A stretch of 64,000 nt of DNA from Rhizohabitans arisaemae (GCF_025996515.1 NZ_BLRH01000021.1:180690-244689), one strand, 5' to 3'; shown: positions 1-9,537, numbered from the stretch's first letter. The notes: generated by a model from the sequence alone, not told the origin. Numbers and translations are program-made.

Positions 1-627
1 TTGCTCCAGCCGGGCCGTGATCTCGTCGGTGGGCGCGGATGCGCCGGCGGTGAGGTCGGTGTGGGGGAGCGGATGGGGCCCGGGTGGGTGGATGCGCCGG
101 TAGGGGCCTTGGTCGTCGGCGGGGTAGTCGGTGCGCAGGGTTTCGTGGCGGGTGACGACGTCGGTGAGGGCGGCGGTGAGGGCGCCGGTGTCGAGGTCGC
201 CGGTGAGGGTGATGCGGCCGGCGAGGGTGTAGGCGGTGGTGCCGGGGGTGAGCTGGTCGAGGAACCAGAGTCGTCTCTCGGTGGAGGAGAGGGGGATCCG
301 GTCGGGGTGTTCGCCGGTCCAGACGGGTTCGGCGGTGTCGCGGGCGGGGTCCCGGTCCGCCGAACGGCCGGAGTCGGCCAGCGTGTGCGCGAGGGTGGAG
401 ATCGTCGCGTCGGCGAGCAGGTCGGCGATCGAGATCGACAGGCCGAGGGCGGATTCCACGCGGTGCTGGAGGTTGACGGCCGCCAGGGAGTCGAGGCCCA
501 GGCTGATCAGGGGAACGTTCGGGTCGACTCGGTGCGGCGCGATCTCCAGCAGCTCGCCTACGGCCGTACACAGCTCTCGCTCGATGTCGGCGAGCGGGGT
601 CCCGCCGGGGACGATGTCGGCGTTCAT
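1..627 (-). CDS. Non-ribosomal peptide synthetase, N-terminal part (carrier domain, then condensation domain), cut by window edge
   Basis: The reading frame is open on the minus strand from ATG at 627 to the window edge (209 codons). Residues about 12-85 form a phosphopantetheine carrier domain with the attachment motif LGLDSL (Ser47). From about residue 117 a condensation domain begins (PLSSTERRLWFLDQL, then TRHETLRTDY). No adenylation domain precedes the carrier, so the first carrier must be loaded in trans. The adjacent fatty-acyl-AMP ligase, whose stop overlaps this start (TGATG), is the obvious loader. The condensation domain would then join the acyl group to the first amino acid, making a lipopeptide. 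Rest of the enzyme lies outside the window. Domain calls are from motifs; product unknown. Confidence 0.9.
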   Translation of the reverse strand, partial: MNADIVPGGTPLADIERELCTAVGELLEIAPHRVDPNVPLISLGLDSLAAVNLQHRVESALGLSISIADLLADATISTLAHTLADSGRSADRDPARDTAEPVWTGEHPDRIPLSSTERRLWFLDQLTPGTTAYTLAGRITLTGDLDTGALTAALTDVVTRHETLRTDYPADDQGPYRRIHPPGPHPLPHTDLTAGASAPTDEITARLEQ

Positions 628-2336
628 CAGGCGGCGCCCTCCTCGGGCTCGTCCGTGGGGAGTACCGGCAGTTCGCCCGCGAGATACATCCGGCGGCACA
701 ATCCGCGCTGGAGCTTCCCGTTGGAGGTCTTCGGTACGGATCGGCTCCGGACCAGCGCGACGGCGTGCGGCCGCAGGCCGTGCTGCTCCGCGACGGCCTG
801 CCGGATCGCCGCACGCACGTGTTCGATCTGCGCCGGGTCGCAGCGGGGGGAGAGCTCGGCCACCACGGCCAGTTGCTCGCCGCCGTCCACCTCGACGGTG
901 AACGCGGCGACCCCGCGGGGGCGTAGCATCGGGTGCGCCGACTCGACGGAGCCCTCGATGTCCTGCGGATAGTGGTTGCGTCCCCTGATGATGAGCACGT
1001 CCTTGGACCGGCCGGTGATGAACAGCTGGCCGTCCCGGAGGAACCCGAGGTCGCCGGTCCGGAGGAACTCGCCGTCGGCACCGTGGACGCGGGTGTGGAG
1101 GTCCGCCTGGCTGCCGGCGTTCCAGTAGCCGCGGGTCACGCTCTCGCCCGCGACGACGATCTCGCCGATGTGCCCGTCGGGCACCGGCTTCGCGGTGGTC
1201 GCGTCGACGACCCGCACATCCAGCTCGGGCGGCGTCTCACCGCATCCGACGAGCCACACCTCGCCGGTGTCGGACGGCCGGAAGACGTCCTCCTCCAGCG
1301 ACCGGGCGGAGGTGCGCACCTCGACCGGGTGGGCCTGCGGGGGACCGCCGGAGACGAACAGCGTCGCCTCGGCCAGCCCGTAGCAGGGGTACCAGGCCCG
1401 CCGGCGGAAGCCTGACGGTGCGAATCGCTCGGTGAAACGGTCCAGAGTCCGCTTTCTGATCGGCTCGGAACCGGAGAACGCCACCGACCAGGTGCTCAGG
1501 TCGAGCGGTTCGCCGGCTCCTTCGCGGTACCGGGACACGCACAACTCGAAGGCGAAGTCGGGTCCGCCGCTCACCGTCCCGCCGTACCGCGAGATCGCTT
1601 CGAGCCATCCGAGCGGACGCTGGAGAAAGTCCAGCGGAGACATGAGTACGGCGGGGAAACCCAGGTAGAGCGGTTGCAGGATCCCGCCGACCAACCCCAT
1701 GTCGTGGTACGGGGGCAGCCAGCTCACGCAGACCGACTCCGGGGTAAGCCCCATGCTTGCGGCGATGACGGCGGAGTTGTGCATCAGGTTGCCGTGTGTG
1801 ACGACGACGCCTTTGGGGTCTCCGGTCGAGCCGGAGGTGTATTGGAGGAAGGCGATGTCGTCCGGGCGGGGCGGCGGGCCGGGAAGGTCCTCGTCGCCGG
1901 GGGCGATCTCGTCGGCGGCGATCCGGGGTATCCGGCTCAGCGGGCCCTCTCCGGCCTGCGCGGCGACGAGGGCGAGCACCGGGCCGTCGGCGATCAAGGC
2001 GCTCGGCCGGGCGTCGCCGACGATGCCGAGCAGCCGGGTCAGGCTTCGCTCGTTGGTGGGCGGATAGACGGGTACGGCGATGACCCCGGCCTGCAGCGAC
2101 GCGGCGAACGCCGTGATGTAGTGCGGGCCGGGCGAACACATGATGAGGACCCGGTCACCGGGCCGCGCCACCTGCCGGAGTCTGATCGCCATGGTGCGGG
2201 CGGAACGTTCCAGGTGGGAGTAGGTCAGTTCCGGCGATCGGGCGTCGAAGGGGAATGTGTAGGCCGCGCGGCCGCCGTGCTCGCTCGCCCGGGTGCGGAT
2301 GACGTCGACCAGGGTGCCGGGCCGGGAAATGCGCAT
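627..2336 (-). CDS. Fatty-acyl-AMP ligase (FAAL-type adenylating enzyme)
   Basis: The 569-residue ANL-superfamily enzyme activates a fatty acid as acyl-AMP. The phosphate-binding loop YTSGSTGDPKG lies at residues 166-176. WLPPYHDMGLVGG (206-218) and GRNHYPQDIE are typical of FAALs and uncommon in CoA ligases. The C-terminal lysine motif SNGKLQR is present. FAALs pass the acyl group to a carrier-protein thiol instead of CoA. The carrier domain at the start of the overlapping NRPS gene is the expected acceptor. The ATG start lies 14 bp after the oxygenase stop, so the three genes form one minus-strand operon. The chain length of the acid cannot be read from sequence. Confidence 0.92.
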   Translation of the reverse strand: MRISRPGTLVDVIRTRASEHGGRAAYTFPFDARSPELTYSHLERSARTMAIRLRQVARPGDRVLIMCSPGPHYITAFAASLQAGVIAVPVYPPTNERSLTRLLGIVGDARPSALIADGPVLALVAAQAGEGPLSRIPRIAADEIAPGDEDLPGPPPRPDDIAFLQYTSGSTGDPKGVVVTHGNLMHNSAVIAASMGLTPESVCVSWLPPYHDMGLVGGILQPLYLGFPAVLMSPLDFLQRPLGWLEAISRYGGTVSGGPDFAFELCVSRYREGAGEPLDLSTWSVAFSGSEPIRKRTLDRFTERFAPSGFRRRAWYPCYGLAEATLFVSGGPPQAHPVEVRTSARSLEEDVFRPSDTGEVWLVGCGETPPELDVRVVDATTAKPVPDGHIGEIVVAGESVTRGYWNAGSQADLHTRVHGADGEFLRTGDLGFLRDGQLFITGRSKDVLIIRGRNHYPQDIEGSVESAHPMLRPRGVAAFTVEVDGGEQLAVVAELSPRCDPAQIEHVRAAIRQAVAEQHGLRPHAVALVRSRSVPKTSNGKLQRGLCRRMYLAGELPVLPTDEPEEGAA

Positions 2337-2350
2337 CGTGACATCAACAC

Positions 2351-3571
2351 CTAGTCTCTAAACCATTCCGTCTGCTGAAGGGCCACCGTGAAGTCACCGT
2401 CGATGACGAGGGCTCCCCGGCCGAACGCGTCGATCGGATCCGCCTTGCCGCCGGTGATCATCAGGTAGTCGTGGAGGGTCGAGGTGATGGTGACGCTGGC
2501 GTCCTCGTCGCCGCCCGGCACCGCGAGGCAGCGGCTGCCGGAGACCTGGACCTGCCAGCGGTGGTTTCCGGATTCGGAGACGATGCGGTATTCGATCACC
2601 GCGTTCTCCCCGACCGCCTTTTCCGGCCGGAAGGAGTCCTGCATGTTGTTGAAGATTCCGGCCAGGACGGTGTGCTCCCGGTCGTAGGGCTCCTGGGGCG
2701 GGATCCGGACGAACGGGGAGGCGGGGAAATCGGGGAGTTCGCCGCCGGTGCGTTCGGTCGTGCGCAGGCCGGGCGGGGTCTTGATCCAGTCGGTGGAGGA
2801 CCAGTCCCGGGAGAGTTCGTCCCAGCCGGGCACCGGCCCGTGCAGATGGGGGAGCAGCGCGTCGGCGGGGATCTCCTGTGCGGACGACTGCCAGCGGTAG
2901 TCCCCCGACAGCCGCAGTCGTTCGGTCGTGTTCGGCAGCGCGGCGTGCGCGGTGAGGCAATGGAAGATCAGGACGTCGCCGACCCGGTAGTCCGTCGTCG
3001 CCCAGGCGTCGTCGCCGGGATCCACCCGGTGCAGCCGGGGGACGACACCTTCGTTCTGCGAGCCGGTGAGGATGGCGAGCCCGCCGAGCTCACGTGGGCA
3101 GTCCACGAAGGGGATCCACGACGTGAACATGTCGGGAACGCCTTCGACCACGAAGTCCTGATGGGCGTAGATGCCGGGTGTCGTGCCGAGACGGGTCGGC
3201 CAGACGATCCTGCCGATCTTACGCGGATGGGGGAACACGTCGGACCCGAAGAGGTTCCGCATCACCGTGGTGAGCGCCGGCTGGTGGATGAGCGCGTGAA
3301 AGTACTCAAGCCGCTGCAGGGCGATGTATCCGCCGAAGAAGTTGCTGTTCTTGAAGTCTCGGGCCGGCGGTTCGAGCGGGGCCTCGTCCGGGGGATGGCC
3401 GTCGCGCAGCCAGCCTTCCGCCTGCAGCGCGGTGAGCGTGTCGAACGCGAGTCTGCGTATGGGCGCGGGATCGAGCAGCCCGCGGAGGAAGATGTAGCCG
3501 TCCTCCGCGATCCTTCTCCTGATCTCCTGAGGGTCGTGGACGACGGCCGATGATTCTCTCAGGTCACGCAT
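2351..3571 (-). CDS. Phytanoyl-CoA dioxygenase family oxygenase with C-terminal SCP2-like domain
   Basis: The first ~290 of 406 residues match the PhyH family of Fe(II)/2-oxoglutarate oxygenases. The metal-binding HxD is in AHQDF (His137, Asp139), the distal His209 is in LTAHAALPN, and a 2-oxoglutarate-binding arginine is probable in ERLRLSGDYR (Arg220). Residues about 305-406 form a second domain whose pattern (hydrophobic core, GxxDPIDAFGRGALVIDGD) resembles SCP2 lipid-carrier domains; this assignment is less certain. First gene of the operon with the acyl-AMP ligase and the NRPS, it probably hydroxylates the fatty-acyl chain or a residue of the lipopeptide. A lipid-binding tail would fit an acyl substrate. 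Substrate is inferred only. Confidence 0.82.
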   Translation of the reverse strand: MRDLRESSAVVHDPQEIRRRIAEDGYIFLRGLLDPAPIRRLAFDTLTALQAEGWLRDGHPPDEAPLEPPARDFKNSNFFGGYIALQRLEYFHALIHQPALTTVMRNLFGSDVFPHPRKIGRIVWPTRLGTTPGIYAHQDFVVEGVPDMFTSWIPFVDCPRELGGLAILTGSQNEGVVPRLHRVDPGDDAWATTDYRVGDVLIFHCLTAHAALPNTTERLRLSGDYRWQSSAQEIPADALLPHLHGPVPGWDELSRDWSSTDWIKTPPGLRTTERTGGELPDFPASPFVRIPPQEPYDREHTVLAGIFNNMQDSFRPEKAVGENAVIEYRIVSESGNHRWQVQVSGSRCLAVPGGDEDASVTITSTLHDYLMITGGKADPIDAFGRGALVIDGDFTVALQQTEWFRD

Positions 3572-4268
3572 CGGATTCCTCAGCTACTCGGCTGACATTG
3601 GCGAATTGCATGATTTCCGCAATTGAATCGATGGAGTCGGGCCGGTTGTTCCGCATTAATAATTGGCGGAGTCGGGCCGCTGCATATATCGGATTTCCAC
3701 TATGCGCCTGCACTGTCGCCAGCCTAGCGGGGACCCTTTACGGCGAGTAGTTAGGGAAATCCCTTACAGATGTGCCTAAGATCATAGGGTCGGCTGTTGC
3801 GAGATCGAACGTGGGATTGTAAGGTTACTTTGTGTAATTTTACCTGTTCAAACTCCTGGGGCTTTGGCGGCGGGCGCCGCCCACATAACTCATTGTTACC
3901 ACTCGTGCTGGAACGGCTATCGTTCGGAGGTCTTACCTGAGTGTCATTGACAGTCGTGGCGACTTCATGCACGCTCACTAGTGGTTGAACCGGGCTATGC
4001 TGATCAATTTCGGCCTGGCCGCGCACGGGGGGTGATTCAACTATATAATTTGCTGGTCGGAGCGTGATTCGGTGTTGGCGCTCGATTGGTCGTTACGTCA
4101 TCACCGCGGCTGAGGTCGTGTTTTGTGTAAGAGTTTTGAAGCGACCCCCGTCTAGCGGCCGTCGGTGATCACCGGAGTGGGAAGACGAGCCGGCAGTTGG
4201 GGGAAGCATTCGTGGTCGTTTGGCACAGATACGGACCATCGCTCGATCCAAGAAGCGAGGGATCTTGG
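3572..4268. other. AT-rich divergent intergenic region (697 bp)
   Basis: This is clearly lower in GC than its flanks, especially 3590-4100. It separates the lipopeptide operon (minus) from its likely regulator (plus), so both promoters should lie here. Short open frames exist on both strands, but none has a convincing ribosome site or protein-like composition. I could not define a firm -10/-35 pair. Confidence 0.5.
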
Positions 4269-7223
4269 ATGACGCGAGGTGCGGGGGCACGGGACGACGG
4301 GGAGCCGATGACCCACGGCAGGTCCCCGGTGGCCGGCAGACCTCTTGTCGGCCGTAAGAAGGAACTCGGTGTCCTCACCCGCGCGCTCGACACGCTGAGG
4401 GAAGGGGAGCCGAAGATCGTGGAGATCGTCGGTGACCCGGGGATAGGGAAGACCTCGCTGCTGGCCGAGTTCGCCAGGGGGGCGGGGATCCGTGGTCACG
4501 TCGTGCTCAGCTGCCGTCCGGGCATGCGCGAGCGCGCCAAGCCGTTCGGTATCGTCCTCGGGGCCGTCGACGGTCATCTGCGGTGCACGAAGGCGAGTAC
4601 GCAGAGATGGATCGGGTCCGATTTCTCGGATCTCCTCGCGCGGCTCCTGCCCAGGTCGATCGCCTCGGCGGGGCGATCGCTCACGGAGACGCAGTGGCTG
4701 AGCCTGTTCCGCACCGTCCGGTCGTTCCTGGAGGAGCTGGCCGAACCCGACGGCCTGGTCGTGATCTTCGACGACCTGCACCTGGTCGACCCGATGTCGG
4801 AGCAGCTCGTGGCCGAACTGCTGCGACGTCCGCCGCGCGGCCCGGTGCTCCTCACCCTGGCCTACCGTCCCCGGCAGATGCCCACGTTGCTGCGGACCGC
4901 GCTGGCCACCGCCGCCATCGAGCGGCGGGTCTCCTCGCTGGGTCTGGCCCCCCTGGGCGAGGAGGAGGTCGACGAGCTCCTCGGCCCGACGTGGAGCCGC
5001 ACCCATCGGAGGATGCTGTACCAGGCCAGCGGCGGAGTCCCCTTCTACCTTGAGGGGCTTGCGACGGATCACGCGGATCCGGGCCGCGACCCGTCTGGCG
5101 GTGCCTTCCGCGAAGGTTTTGGCACGCTCCCACGCGGCACGTACGCCACGGTGCACGGGGAACTCGCCGAACTCTCCCCGGAGCATCTGCTGGTGGCCCA
5201 GGCCGCGGCCGTGGCGGGCGACTCGTTCAGCGTCACCCTCGTCGCCGAGCTCGCCGACCTGCCCCCGGCGGAGGTGCGGGAGGCGATCGGCAGCCTGCTC
5301 CGGCATGACCTGATCCGCAGGGTCGGCGGCTCCGCCAGGTACTCCTACCGGCATCAGCTCATCCGCCAGGTGGTGTACGAGACTACGAGCCTGGAGTGGC
5401 GGCTCGCCGCGCACGCCAAGGCCGCCGACGCGCTGCTCGACGGGGACGCCCCGGTGGCGACCCGCGCCGGGCATCTGGCCCTGGTGGCCAGGACCGGGGA
5501 CGAACGGGCCATCTCCACGCTGGTGGAGGCCGCGAGCAGGACGGTGGCCCGGGCCCCGGCCGAGGCGGTCCGCTGGTTGCGGAGCGCGTTGCGGCTGCTC
5601 CCCGACACCGGGGAGGTCGGTTCCCGGCGGCTCGATCTGATGATCGCCTTGGCGAAGGCGCTCGCCGCCGGCGGCTGGCTGGACGAGAGCGGCGACATGC
5701 TGCAAGAGGTGGTACGGCGCCTGTCGCGGGACAGGACCGGACGCCGGACGCAGGCGGTCGCCCTCTGGGCGATGACGGAGCGGCTGCTCGGACGGCATCT
5801 GAAGGTGCGCGCCTTCCTGCTCAGGGAGCTTGAGGAACTCCACGGCAAACGGGCTGCGGAGGCGGTCGTGCTCAAGCTGGAGCTCGCCGCCACGACCTTG
5901 CTCGGGGACGCGGGCGGCATCGGCAGGTCTCAGCTGAAGGAACTGGTGACCGCGGCGGAGGAACAGCCCGACCCGGTCCTGCGGGTCGCGGCGCTCGGCC
6001 TCGCGGTCCTGTCCGACTGCGCCGCCGGGCCGATGGACGAGACCGACGCGGTGCTGTCGCGGGCGGCCAGGCTCGCCGACGAGCTTACCGACGATCAGCT
6101 GAGCCGCCGGATCGACGGCATCGTCTGGGTGGGGTGGGGGGAGATCTACCACGATCGGTACACCAGGGCGATGCGCCATATCGGCCGCGGGCTTGAGCTG
6201 GCCAGGATGTCCGGCCACGGTTCGGGTCTGCCCCGGCTGGCGGTCGCCATGGCCAGGCTCCTCACGATCCAGGGGCGTCTGTCGGAGGCGGTCCAGTTCG
6301 TGGACGAGGCCCTGGAGGTCGCCGAGCACTCGGGCAGCGACGAACTGCTGACGATGGCGCTGACCGCGCAGTGCCATACGGCGAACGCGCGAGGTGATCT
6401 GGAAACGGCGCTGCGGGCCGGTATCCGGGCCACGGAGACCGGCGGCTGGGTGAAGGGACGCTGGTGGCGGGTGGCCTGGGTGGCGCTCGCGGAGGCCCGG
6501 CTGCTGGCGGGCGACCCCGAGGGCTGCATCGAGGCGGTCGAGGTCGTAGGAGGCGGCCCCGAGTTGCCCGCGTTGTACGCGGTGTCCCGGTCCGAGGTCT
6601 TCGAGCTGCTCACCCGGGCCGAACTCGCCGCCGGGCGGCCCGAGCGGGCGAAGGCCCGGGCGTACGGCGCCGAGCTGGCGGCGGAGGGCGGTATGTCGAG
6701 CGCCCGGGCGTTCGCCCTGCTGGCCATGGCGCAGTCGCTGAGCGGGTTCGCCCCGGCCGTGGCGGTGGAGAAGGCCGGGGAGGCCGCGGCGATCTTCGCC
6801 AGGCTGGGCCGGAAGACGGAGGCGGGGCGTGCGCGCCTGGTCGCGGGCATGGCGCACACGGCGTCCGGCCATCCGGCGCAGGCGGGGGCCGAACTCGGCC
6901 AGGCGGAGACCCTGTTCGAGCAGTCGGGCGCGCGGTTGCTGCTGGAACGGGTCCGCCAGGGGCAGCGGCGGATCATCGAGCGCACGATCGGGCGGCCGCG
7001 CCGGGGGAGCGGACTCGACCTGCTGACCAAGCGGGAGAGCCAGGTCGCCGTGCTGGTGAGCGAGGGGCACACCAACCGGCAGATCGCCCAGCGGCTGGGG
7101 GTGTCCGACAAGACGGTGGAGGCCCACCTGGCACGGGTCTTCGGCAAACTCGGCGTCGACTCACGCGCCTCGGTGGCCGTCCTGGTCGCTCGGTCGGGCC
7201 AACCGGTCGAACTCCCGGCCTAG
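4269..7223 (+). CDS. Large ATP-binding LuxR-family regulator (LAL/MalT-like)
   Basis: The protein has an N-terminal AAA/STAND ATPase, a long helical middle and a C-terminal LuxR DNA-binding domain. Walker A is GDPGIGKT at residues 55-62, and a Walker B-like VVIFDDLH follows. The HTH lies in the last ~65 residues (LTKRESQVAVLVSEG, then SDKTVEAHLARVFGKLGV). I chose ATG 4269 because GCGAGGG (4255-4261) sits 7 nt upstream; a TTG at 4197 would extend it by 24 residues without a good site, and ATG 4308 is also in frame. LAL proteins are commonly pathway-specific activators in actinomycete biosynthetic clusters. Its divergence from the lipopeptide operon suggests that role here. Confidence 0.9.
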   Translation: MTRGAGARDDGEPMTHGRSPVAGRPLVGRKKELGVLTRALDTLREGEPKIVEIVGDPGIGKTSLLAEFARGAGIRGHVVLSCRPGMRERAKPFGIVLGAVDGHLRCTKASTQRWIGSDFSDLLARLLPRSIASAGRSLTETQWLSLFRTVRSFLEELAEPDGLVVIFDDLHLVDPMSEQLVAELLRRPPRGPVLLTLAYRPRQMPTLLRTALATAAIERRVSSLGLAPLGEEEVDELLGPTWSRTHRRMLYQASGGVPFYLEGLATDHADPGRDPSGGAFREGFGTLPRGTYATVHGELAELSPEHLLVAQAAAVAGDSFSVTLVAELADLPPAEVREAIGSLLRHDLIRRVGGSARYSYRHQLIRQVVYETTSLEWRLAAHAKAADALLDGDAPVATRAGHLALVARTGDERAISTLVEAASRTVARAPAEAVRWLRSALRLLPDTGEVGSRRLDLMIALAKALAAGGWLDESGDMLQEVVRRLSRDRTGRRTQAVALWAMTERLLGRHLKVRAFLLRELEELHGKRAAEAVVLKLELAATTLLGDAGGIGRSQLKELVTAAEEQPDPVLRVAALGLAVLSDCAAGPMDETDAVLSRAARLADELTDDQLSRRIDGIVWVGWGEIYHDRYTRAMRHIGRGLELARMSGHGSGLPRLAVAMARLLTIQGRLSEAVQFVDEALEVAEHSGSDELLTMALTAQCHTANARGDLETALRAGIRATETGGWVKGRWWRVAWVALAEARLLAGDPEGCIEAVEVVGGGPELPALYAVSRSEVFELLTRAELAAGRPERAKARAYGAELAAEGGMSSARAFALLAMAQSLSGFAPAVAVEKAGEAAAIFARLGRKTEAGRARLVAGMAHTASGHPAQAGAELGQAETLFEQSGARLLLERVRQGQRRIIERTIGRPRRGSGLDLLTKRESQVAVLVSEGHTNRQIAQRLGVSDKTVEAHLARVFGKLGVDSRASVAVLVARSGQPVELPA

Positions 7224-7438
7224 GTGACATGACCTGGTGATCGCTTCGGTGCGCGCTCCCCGCGGGGGTGCGGATCAGGCGACCTTGGGTTGGGTACGGG
7301 CCGCGCCGGGTTGTCGCCGGAGGCGTGGTCCGGTGCCCGGGTCGCAGGCGGCCGTACGACCGTGAATCTCTCGCACAGCTGTCAAGGTATGCCGGTTCGC
7401 GTCACGTGCGGTCGCCGGTCGCCACCCGAAGGGATGCC

Positions 7439-9118
7439 ATGGAAGACCTGCACAGGTCGCCGGAGCACCGGCCGACCGACGACATCTACCACGAATTTCA
7501 TCAGGAGCAGTGCCGGCTCGATCCCGTGCGCGCGACCCTGTCGGGGGTGGCCGGGTTCGACGACGGGCTGCCCGACTATTCCCCGGAGGGCTGGGAGCGG
7601 CGGCTGGAGCTGTACCGGGTGACGAGGTCGCGGCTCGACGCCGTACCCGGCCTGGGCGGGAGGGACGCGGTGACCGCGGGGATCCTGCGGGAGCGGCTTG
7701 AGGCGGAGGCCGGCTACCTCGCCGGCGGCCTGGCCGCGTCCCTCAACACCGTCGTGAGCCCCCCCATGCTGATCAGGGAGGCGATCGGCCAGGCCGACAC
7801 CGCGAGCGAGGCCGGTGCCCGGGCGCTGGAGCGGCGGCTGCGGGCGGTACCCGGCGCGCTCTCCGGCTATCTGCGGACCGTCGCGGGCCGGCCGGCCGCG
7901 GGTCGGCCGCCGGTCCGGGCGCAGGCGGAGGTCGTCGCCTTGATCGCGCGGATGTGGTCGGACGACCCGATGTTCTCCGACCTCGCCGCGGACGCCGCCG
8001 CCCGTGGCGCCGCCGGGGCTCCGGCTCTCGGGCGTGAGCTCGCCGCCGCGGCGGACGCGGCGAAGCTCGCCTACGCCGACTTCGCGACGGGGCTGGAGCG
8101 CGAGGTGCTCCCCCACGTCCGGGAGGACGGCGCGGCGGGGCCGGAGGCGTACGGGCTTGCGGCCCGCCACGCCCTCGGCGTCGACCTGGACCTGGCGGAG
8201 ACCTACGCGTGGCTCGCGGACCGGCTGCGCGCCGTGGCGGAGGAGACGCGGGCGCTGGCCGGGGAGATCAAGCCGGGGGCGGGCGTCCCGGAGGTCTGCG
8301 CGGGCCTGGACGCGGATCCGGCCTGGTGTGTGGAGACGGTCCGGCTGGAAGGCTGGCTGAAGGACCGGCTCGGGCTGGCGTTCGACCTGGTCCGCAAAGG
8401 GCTCTTCGACGTCCCGCAGGAGCTGGGCACCCTTGAGGCCGTCGTGTCGGCCTCCGGCGGCGGGCCGGTCCGGTACCTTCCGCCCGCGTCCGATCTGTCG
8501 CGGCCGGGACGGGTGATCTGGCCGGTGGGGGACGAGCCGGTCACCCCGGTGTGGAGCGGGGTGACGGCGGTCCACCACGAAGGGGTGCCGGGCCACCACC
8601 TGCAGATGGGCACGGCGGTGCTCGATTCCGGGCTCCCGCTCTGGCAGCGGCATCTGACCGTTCCCGGTCACGCGGAGGGCTGGGCGGTGTACGCGGAGGG
8701 CCTCATGACCGGGCTCGGCGGACTGGACGGCCCGCCGGGACTCGGCTATCTCATGGGTCTGCGGGCGAACCTCGCGGTGGCCCTCGCGGATCTCGGCGGG
8801 CACGCGGGCTTTCCCATGCCGGCGGTGCCGGGTGCCGTCGCGGGCGAGCCGTGGACGCGGGAGCACACCCTGGCCTTTCTCCGGGAGAACTCCACGATCG
8901 CCGAGCCGATGCTGGGGTTCACGCTGCTGCGGAGTGAGGCGTGGCCGGCTCAGGCCCTCACCTACGCCTGCGGAGCCAGGGTGTGGCAGGACGCCCGAGA
9001 CCTGGCTCGGCGTCGCCTCGGCCCGGATTTCGATCCGCGGACTTTCCACACCCGGATGCTCGCCCTCGGCCCGTGCGGCCTGTCAGCGGTGACCGAGGCC
9101 GCTGCAGCGCACGCCTAG
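7439..9118 (+). CDS. DUF885 family protein (putative metallo-carboxypeptidase-like)
   Basis: The 560-residue product belongs to the DUF885 family. The clearest marks are the putative zinc-binding motif HEGVPGHHLQ (residues about 379-388) and the downstream GHAEGWAVYAE, which supplies a possible glutamate ligand. No signal peptide is visible, so it is probably cytoplasmic. ATG 7439 has GAAGGG at 7428-7433, five bases upstream. The open frame runs further 5' to 7268, but those codons are rich in arginine and lack a ribosome site. It stands alone between the LAL regulator and the DarTG island. The physiological substrate of such proteins is generally unknown. Confidence 0.85.
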   Translation: MEDLHRSPEHRPTDDIYHEFHQEQCRLDPVRATLSGVAGFDDGLPDYSPEGWERRLELYRVTRSRLDAVPGLGGRDAVTAGILRERLEAEAGYLAGGLAASLNTVVSPPMLIREAIGQADTASEAGARALERRLRAVPGALSGYLRTVAGRPAAGRPPVRAQAEVVALIARMWSDDPMFSDLAADAAARGAAGAPALGRELAAAADAAKLAYADFATGLEREVLPHVREDGAAGPEAYGLAARHALGVDLDLAETYAWLADRLRAVAEETRALAGEIKPGAGVPEVCAGLDADPAWCVETVRLEGWLKDRLGLAFDLVRKGLFDVPQELGTLEAVVSASGGGPVRYLPPASDLSRPGRVIWPVGDEPVTPVWSGVTAVHHEGVPGHHLQMGTAVLDSGLPLWQRHLTVPGHAEGWAVYAEGLMTGLGGLDGPPGLGYLMGLRANLAVALADLGGHAGFPMPAVPGAVAGEPWTREHTLAFLRENSTIAEPMLGFTLLRSEAWPAQALTYACGARVWQDARDLARRRLGPDFDPRTFHTRMLALGPCGLSAVTEAAAAHA

Positions 9119-9537
9119 CGTTCCGCGCTTTGAGTTCGCATGCGGTTCAGCCGGCGCCGCGCTACCACGCCGAGTTCGGTACGGCCTGCGGCGGCCGAGC
9201 CGAGAACCCCGCCGGGCGGGGTACGGGCTGCGCCGGGGCCGGCCCTGCTGATTGCCGGCTGGACCCACCTCGGCGCCGGATTCGGCATGAGCTCCATCCT
9301 GGAAGGTCCCGAAGTAGTGGAGCCGCGCGAACACCTTCACAACATCATCAATGGCGGCCACTTCGACGAGGCGGAACCATCCAGGCCAACGCGGACGGGG
9401 ATTCCGCGGCTCGACTACCAGCGCCCATTGGTTTCTTCTTCGAAGGTAGGCCACTCGACCCGGAATGTGGCGCGACTGATTCGATCCCGCTTCACTTCGA
9501 GGAAACCTGATCACCACTACAGCTATGCTGCTGGTCG
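9119..9537. other. Intergenic region with repeat copy and possible gene remnant
   Basis: It contains a copy of the genome's GC-rich repeat (GGTACGGCCTGCGGCGG, 9178-9194) and a second degenerate copy (9220-9240). A minus-strand frame at about 9290-9517 reads plausibly in its middle (LVVEPRNPRPRWPGWFRLVE) but degrades into arginine-rich sequence. It may be the remains of a gene. I cannot support a functional CDS. Confidence 0.4.

Noticed and set aside
3751-4026. Minus-strand 91-codon frame in the AT-rich gap
   Set aside because: No ribosome site, no family resemblance, and it lies in the probable promoter region.
4152-7127. A 991-codon open frame on the minus strand, antisense to the LAL regulator
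   Set aside because: It is rich in Arg, Pro, Gly and Gln and lacks any motif. The plus-strand gene has clear Walker and HTH motifs. High-GC DNA produces such long shadow frames; similar ones at 7382-9049, 30254-32464, 45952-47964 and 49145-51502 were dropped for the same reason.
9083-9517. Minus-strand 144-codon frame before darT
   Set aside because: The centre looks protein-like, but the ends are arginine-rich shadow, and it runs into the DUF885 gene. Possibly a decayed gene; not strong enough to call.
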